Assembly (NCBI GenBank): GCA_020746875.1
Contig: JAGTJL010000019.1
Span: 1,364,001-1,428,000 of the forward strand
DNA: 64,000 nucleotides
Direction: 5' to 3'
Origin: Rhexocercosporidium sp. MPI-PUGE-AT-0058
Taxonomy: Eukaryota > Ascomycota > Leotiomycetes > Helotiales
The position numbers and the translations under genes are program-made. Under the pieces are notes generated by a model. That model did not search any database. It was not told where the DNA came from and was given only the letters and a program-made list of their open reading frames with translations. Shown piece by piece: positions 58,400 to 64,000 of the stretch (within the stretch, counting starts at the first letter, position 1; every line of letters starts with the position of its first letter).

Positions 58400-61300
58400 T
58401 TTATAAAAGAATATATAATAATATAAATAAAGCTCTTTAATTAAAAAGTAAACTTATTATATAATTACTTTAAGAATAAATAAAAGTAAAAATATATATA
58501 AAAGACTACTTTAAAACGAGTCTCTTAAAGGAGTTACTTTAATTAAGTACGAACATTTATTAAGTTAATAAGAGTAAAAATGCTTTAAATTTCTGCCGAG
58601 AAAGGTTTTTAATAAGTTTATTAGCTAGTATATAACTTATAAAAAGATATTTTATTATAAAAGTATCTTTTTAAAACTCTTAGCGTAATTATATATTTTA
58701 ATATTAACGTGGCGTAATTTAATAAAAATACGCTGATTTTTTTAATAATTAATTAAATCGTTTATTAATTATTATAGAAAATTATTTAAATTACTTTTAT
58801 ATTAAGGCGTAATTCTTAAAAAATCGCTAAAGTATTATAAATTCTTTGCTGGTGCGCTTAATTTTAAAAGCTTTACTTATATTATAAACGTAGTAATTAT
58901 ATTTTGTAAAGCTATTTTTAAAGATTAAACTTTTAAAAAGTATAAAATATATTTATTAAAAGATTGCTTTATCTCGATATTCGTCCGTAAAAGAAGCATT
59001 TAATGCTATTATAAGGTAGGAATCACGTAGCTTATAGCTATAAGTAATCGCTAAGAAACGAGTGCCGAAAAGGTAACGAATTATTTAATTAATTATAACT
59101 AAGTATTCTCGGGAAGGATTAATTAAAAAGTGAAAAAGCCTTAAAATAATAAAAGCGACGTCTATATATAATATAATTATAATATAAAGTACTAATTTAA
59201 CCTTTTCTTAAAACTCTTTAATTTAAGTTAGAGTGGCCTGTTTTTAATTCTTTAATAACTCGACTTAAGATAATAGTATATTTAGGCAATTTTTATTTAT
59301 TAACTCAAATCGAAGAGCAACTTTTTAAATATAAGTGTTATATATTAAAAAGATAGTCTTCGCTAATCGATTTTTAATAATATAAACGCCTAAGAATTAC
59401 TCCATTTACTTTCCTTCGATAAGCTTATATATTATATTTAAGCCGTTAATAATTAGTTTAACGTCTTTAAAAGTCAAACTATAGTAAAACACTTAAATAT
59501 CGTTAATATAAAATATTATAAATACCGTACGTTACTCGTTTATAAATATATAAAGATCCTTTTTATAAGTAATTAACCTTAAAGTTATTAAAGTATAAGT
59601 AAAGTCACCGTATTATAGCGCCGGTAAGTCTTTAAGTCCGTAAAGTGCGCGATTAACTTTTATTACTTTTCCGTCTTATTTAAAGCCGTCCGATAGATAA
59701 CAGCGTATGCGAACACTTATCTTACTTCGTTTGGCGTTAATAAAGGCATTTACTATATTAAATTAAATCATTTTTAAATTAAATTAAATTATAATAGCTA
59801 TAACGGTTTTAAAGGAGTAAGTAGCTAAAATAGCTATATATATTAATAAAATTAACGTTTTAAGCTATAAGTCTCCTCTTATAACGACTTAAGAATAATA
59901 GCGGGTTAAATACTTTAATAAATTAACTTTAGCGTAAAATACTTATTTTAAGGGAATTAATTACTTAGTAATAAAAGTATATTTAACGACTTTTTAGTAA
60001 TTACGCGACTTAAAGTTAATAATTTCCTTAATAGCGTCGGCTCGGAAGTGCTCTTTTAATAAGTAATCCCTAAGGTCTCTTTAATTTAATAAGTCCTTAA
60101 GTATTTATAATTAATAAATCCGTAAGAGTTTAATTAATTATCGAATTTCGATATTTTTAAATATAAACGCTAATATAATAACGTGAATTACGCTTAAGTC
60201 TTTTCCGTCTTTTTATACTAGTTTTTAACTAAGTTAAAAAGTCCTTAAAAAATCTTTTAAGTGCTCGCGGTTATTTAACGATTATAATAATTCTATAATT
60301 AACTTTTTAATAATTATTATATAAACGTTTTAATTCGGTTTTATTACTTTATTATTAACTTAAGTCTTTCGACTTTTATTAATTACTCGGTCTTTTATTC
60401 TTTTCCTTTTAAGAGATTTAAGTAAGCCGGAATTTAATTTAATTAAAACCGAAAATAATAAGCGTAAACTTAACTTTTTATTTTCTTTTAATTTTAATAA
60501 TTACGAATGCTCTTTATATTTAATTACTTAAAGTAAAGCTTTTAATTACTTAAGGCCGATACTTTCTTTAAGTGCTTTTCGACGCTTAAGACTGCGCTCT
60601 CGGTTATATAGCCTTTTAAAATAAATTATAATTTATAATATCGACTTCCGCTTAAGGCTTATATTATTTTAAAAGTTTAATATATTACGTAAAATACCTC
60701 TTTTAATTGCGCTCTTAGACGTTAATTATCTTAAAGTATCGGCTCGTTTTAAGACTTAATTAAAGTGTTTATAAGTAAAAAGTTTAGTATTCTTTTTAAG
60801 TTAAATTACCCTTAAGTTCTTATTAACGAGCGGCTAAATAAAATTAAGAGTTATTAAATTAACTAAAAGTAACGTATTTATTTTTATTAATTTAACTAAA
60901 AAGAGAGTAAATAACTCCACCCCTGAGCTTAAAAGCTTAATTAAAGGTTTTAATACCCCCGAGCTCATAAGCTCGTCGACTTTTATAGCGCTTATTGCTT
61001 CGCTTAGTTATTCTCCGTTTAAAATAATAAACGGTATTTTTAATTTTAATATATTAAATATGCTTAATCGGTTAATTATAATAAAACCAGCGTTTTAATC
61101 TCCTTCTTCTTTTTCTAGTATTTCCGTAAGATTCTTTAATATTAAGCGCGACTAGCCGACCGCTTTTTTTATATTTAAAGAGCTTAAATAAAAAAGGGTT
61201 TCGTTAAAAGTAACATTTCGAGTCATTATTATACATTATAATTAAGGCATTTAAATTTTATAAATATTAAATAAAATATATTTAATTAAATAATTAAAAT

Positions 61301-64000
61301 ACGTTTACGAGTTGACTTTAAAAGCTTTCTTTTAGCGGAGAGCTTTTCGGTCTTTAATTATAGGATAGGCTTTATAATCGTATATATATAAGTTATTTTA
61401 ATCAGGCCGTAAATCGGTTGTTAACTTTAGCGTGAGCTTAAAATCGTAATACTGAAAATACTACTTAAACTAAGCTTAAAATACTTTGTTAAGACTCTTA
61501 AAGCCTTTATGAGTAAATAAACTTATATTATAAAGAATAATTGCCGTTATTATTAATTCCGTTTAAAGCGCCTAAGGTAAATTGGCGGAAAGGCGCATCT
61601 TAATCGATTTATTAATTATTTCTTTACTTATATACTTAACTCCTTCATTAGGTTAGTGTGTATGTGAGGGGGTAGATTTAATATTAATACTATTCTCCTT
61701 ATATTACTTTTTATATTTAATTAATTTATTAATCCTTATAATTAAGGTGTCGTTATTTTAGCGTATTTTATAAACCGAAAGTCTGAATTAACGTCTCGTC
61801 TACGCCTTAAACGGTTTAAAAGTATTTAAGACGGTAATTAATCCTTTAGTTTTTAAAAGCCGCCCGTAGAATTTCCTATTATATTCGTCTTTAATTAATA
61901 AAAGCCAGTTATTTTTGTTAAAACCTATTAAAAAGTCGAATAAATCCTAATAAATGCGGTAAAAAAGACGGGTAATTATTCTTTTTAATTAACAATAACT
62001 TATTACTTATTATATAATAACTACCGTATAATGCTCGCATTTTAACCGAGTTAAGCCTTAAATCTCGACGTTATACGTATTTTTTATTAGGTTTTCTAAG
62101 GCTTCTTTTCCTAAGTAACTTACGCGTAAATACTATAAATAAGCTTCGTCAACTCGTGGCTTTAAATATCGTTTACTTGACTAAAAGCCTTAGTAAATGC
62201 TCTTTTTTAGCGTTAAAAATATTAAAAAGCTATGATTTAAGCGAGTTAAAATACGGCGAATAATTAAAAAAACCGAAGAGTAATTAAAAGGCTTATATTT
62301 AAAAAAAGCTAAATTAAATTATTATTATAATTACTTTAAAATTAAATTATCTTTAGCTATTCTTATATATAAAATATAATTTAAACTATTATATTAAACT
62401 TTTATTTATAAAAGGCGAGCTTTTAAAATAATATTAATATTAAAGCCTTTAATAATAGCGACGTTCGAGAGGGTTAAATCGCTTATATTTAGTTTATTAA
62501 GGCCGTGGAAAACACTTTTAAAGACTTAAGTACCGCGGCCTTTAATTATTAAGTTTAATATTCCGGCCTTAACGTTGTCGTTTATAATAAATTTAATAAA
62601 GCTTTTAAGAACGAGAAAAGCTTTTAAATTTATTAAATAAATAATAGCTTTATTATTAAGTAAAGTGCTTTCTGCGAGCGGATAACGATTTATATTTATA
62701 ATAGCGTATACCTTTATAATAGCGAGAGCTTCGTCGAGAAATTCAAGGCTTATAAGGCAAGCTTAAACGTTTTTAAAATATTTTGCTTTTATTAAAGTAA
62801 TTGACTTTAAAGTTATAAAAGCTATTAATAATTAAATAAAAAAGGAATTATCGAAAGGCAGTCCGGAAGTCAATTACGTTATTAATAATATATTTTCACT
62901 GAGTTTAGTAATTTCTCGGCGGAGGTTAAGGAAGTCGTTTTTTAATTAAAATCGAGTCTTTTTAATTTCTTTTATTAATATTAAGTTCTTAAGGTTGCTC
63001 GCCGTCGAGCCGTCGTAATAATATTGTAGTTTATAACAATTAATAGCCTTATAATAATAAAAGCAGTGCTTATACGGGCAAGTATTTACTCGCGTGTTTA
63101 GCGACTAGTTTTATTAAGCCGACGGGGTTACGAGAGCATTTAATTTTCTTTTAAAAATAACATATAAGCTTATTATTTTTTATTATTTAAAAGCTATAAG
63201 TAATTCCTCGTTAAGAATAAATAATTAGTTAACGTAATTAAGTAAAAAGTATTAGTTTATTACCTTAAGAGTATTATTTCTTAATAATTTAAAGTATTAT
63301 TCGCGCGCCTATTCCGGTGCGAGCTTCTTTTATACTGCCTTAATAAAGTTAAGCATTATTAGCGGTCCTTTAACGTTCGGTAAGTCGTATAAGAGAATAT
63401 TTTAATAAGCCGCTCTTTATTTTTAAAACTACTCTTTAAGATTAACTTGCCTTACCTTAATAATAGCGAGCTTTTTTTTATAAGTAAATTATATTAGCGT
63501 ACAAGCACTTATTTCCGAAGGGGCGTAATCTCTTTTAAAGATTCGGAGAAGTAATTAAAGAGTCTATAACTTTAATTAAAAGTCTTTATTTATTATTTCG
63601 GTTAATTACTCCTTTTTTATATAAGCTTATTTATTTTTATATTCCTTAATTACTCCTTAATAAATAAAGGAATTAATTATCTCTTAAATCTACTTATAAG
63701 CTGCCTTATAAGCTCGAGCCTTTTCCGTCTATTATACGAGCTTCTTTACGTATTCTCTTATAAAAGCAATATATATTAAAGTCATATTTTTAATTATAGC
63801 TTTTACCGGTAGTAATACGTTCGGCTTATAGCCTTTTTTTATAAGGTCGCGAATATTTTCGTCTTACTTTGCCTAAGCTTAAAAGTTATATTTAATAACT
63901 TCTTTATTTTATTATACTTTTAAATTATTTAATAATAAGGGTTTTAATTCGGCGTCGAGAAGGTTAAAAGTAATTAATAACGTAAAGTTTATTAAATTTT
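58400..64000 (-). pseudogene. Copia gag-pol remnant of A3
   Basis: Minus strand counterpart of A1 gag-pol with the same domain order; the gag start lies near or beyond the window edge. The degenerate active-site boxes seen in A1 are also damaged here. Together with A1 and A2 it allows the ancestral family A sequence to be compared base by base for RIP. Confidence 0.78.

Larger units (their letters stand above)
56669..64000 (-). mobile_element. Copia family A copy A3, inverted relative to A1, running off the window
   Basis: The 3' LTR is 56,669-56,852 (TGTGGTGTAAAAG… to …GCTTATACGATA). The interior is the reverse complement of A1 from its 3' end back to about A1 7660 at the window end; only the leader and the 5' LTR should lie beyond. 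Landmarks match one to one: antisense frame (57.3-58.2 kb), RNase H (about 58.6-59.0 kb), RT (59.5-60.0 kb), integrase (61.3-62.0 kb), protease (62.6-62.7 kb) and gag (63.3-64.0 kb). The frame has many stops from RIP. Confidence 0.9.

Overview
The window looks like a chromosome segment of a filamentous ascomycete (Pezizomycotina; Dothideomycete-like by the families present). The evidence is a small gene island of ordinary base composition with short GT-AG introns and a fungal HET gene, embedded in very AT-rich, transposon-packed DNA. The transposon reading frames are riddled with C-to-T / G-to-A changes, TA dinucleotides and stop codons, the pattern left by repeat-induced point mutation (RIP). 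The species cannot be named from this sequence.

Left block (1-30,012) is a nested stack of transposons. Copia copy C1 (886-3343) is cut by a minus-strand Gypsy, G2 (3344-7037). G2 is cut in its reverse transcriptase by a plus-strand Copia, A1 (7038-14,803). A1 is cut 11 bp into its 3' LTR by a second C copy, C2 (14,804-30,012, minus strand). C2 carries a complete Gypsy G1 (19,998-28,455) with a 5-bp target duplication, a 563-bp miniature LTR element (TRIM, 19,009-19,571), and, inside G1, a full Fot1/pogo transposon (25,884-27,742). The right halves of the outer elements are missing: the stack stops at a MITE-like inverted-repeat element (30,019-30,475) that marks the edge of the gene island.

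Gene island (about 30.5-37.5 kb): a three-exon HET-domain gene (30,624-33,308, minus), an unrecognised 258-codon gene (33,960-34,736, plus), a putative N-myristoylated protein with a nucleotidyltransferase-like fold (34,835-35,629, minus) and a calcineurin-like metallophosphoesterase (36,437-37,390, plus). They are not an evident pathway; they form a small pocket of single-copy genes surrounded by silenced repeats.

Right block (37.6-64.0 kb): a solo LTR of family A with its target duplication (38,229-38,412), a truncated A copy (A2, 38,727-40,970) carrying a 735-bp MITE, a Tc1/mariner element (42,396-43,978), and a complete 10.7-kb Copia of a second family, B (44,796-55,489). B is itself cut by a 2,950-bp hAT transposon and a solo C LTR and carries 46 TAA repeats. 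An inverted A copy (A3, 56,669 to the window end) closes the window; A1 and A3 form a roughly 7-kb inverted pair about 42 kb apart.

The most unusual observation is that two different Copia families (A and B) each carry, between pol and the 3' LTR and on the opposite strand, a Cys-containing, apparently spliced reading frame whose protein-level pattern survives in separate copies.
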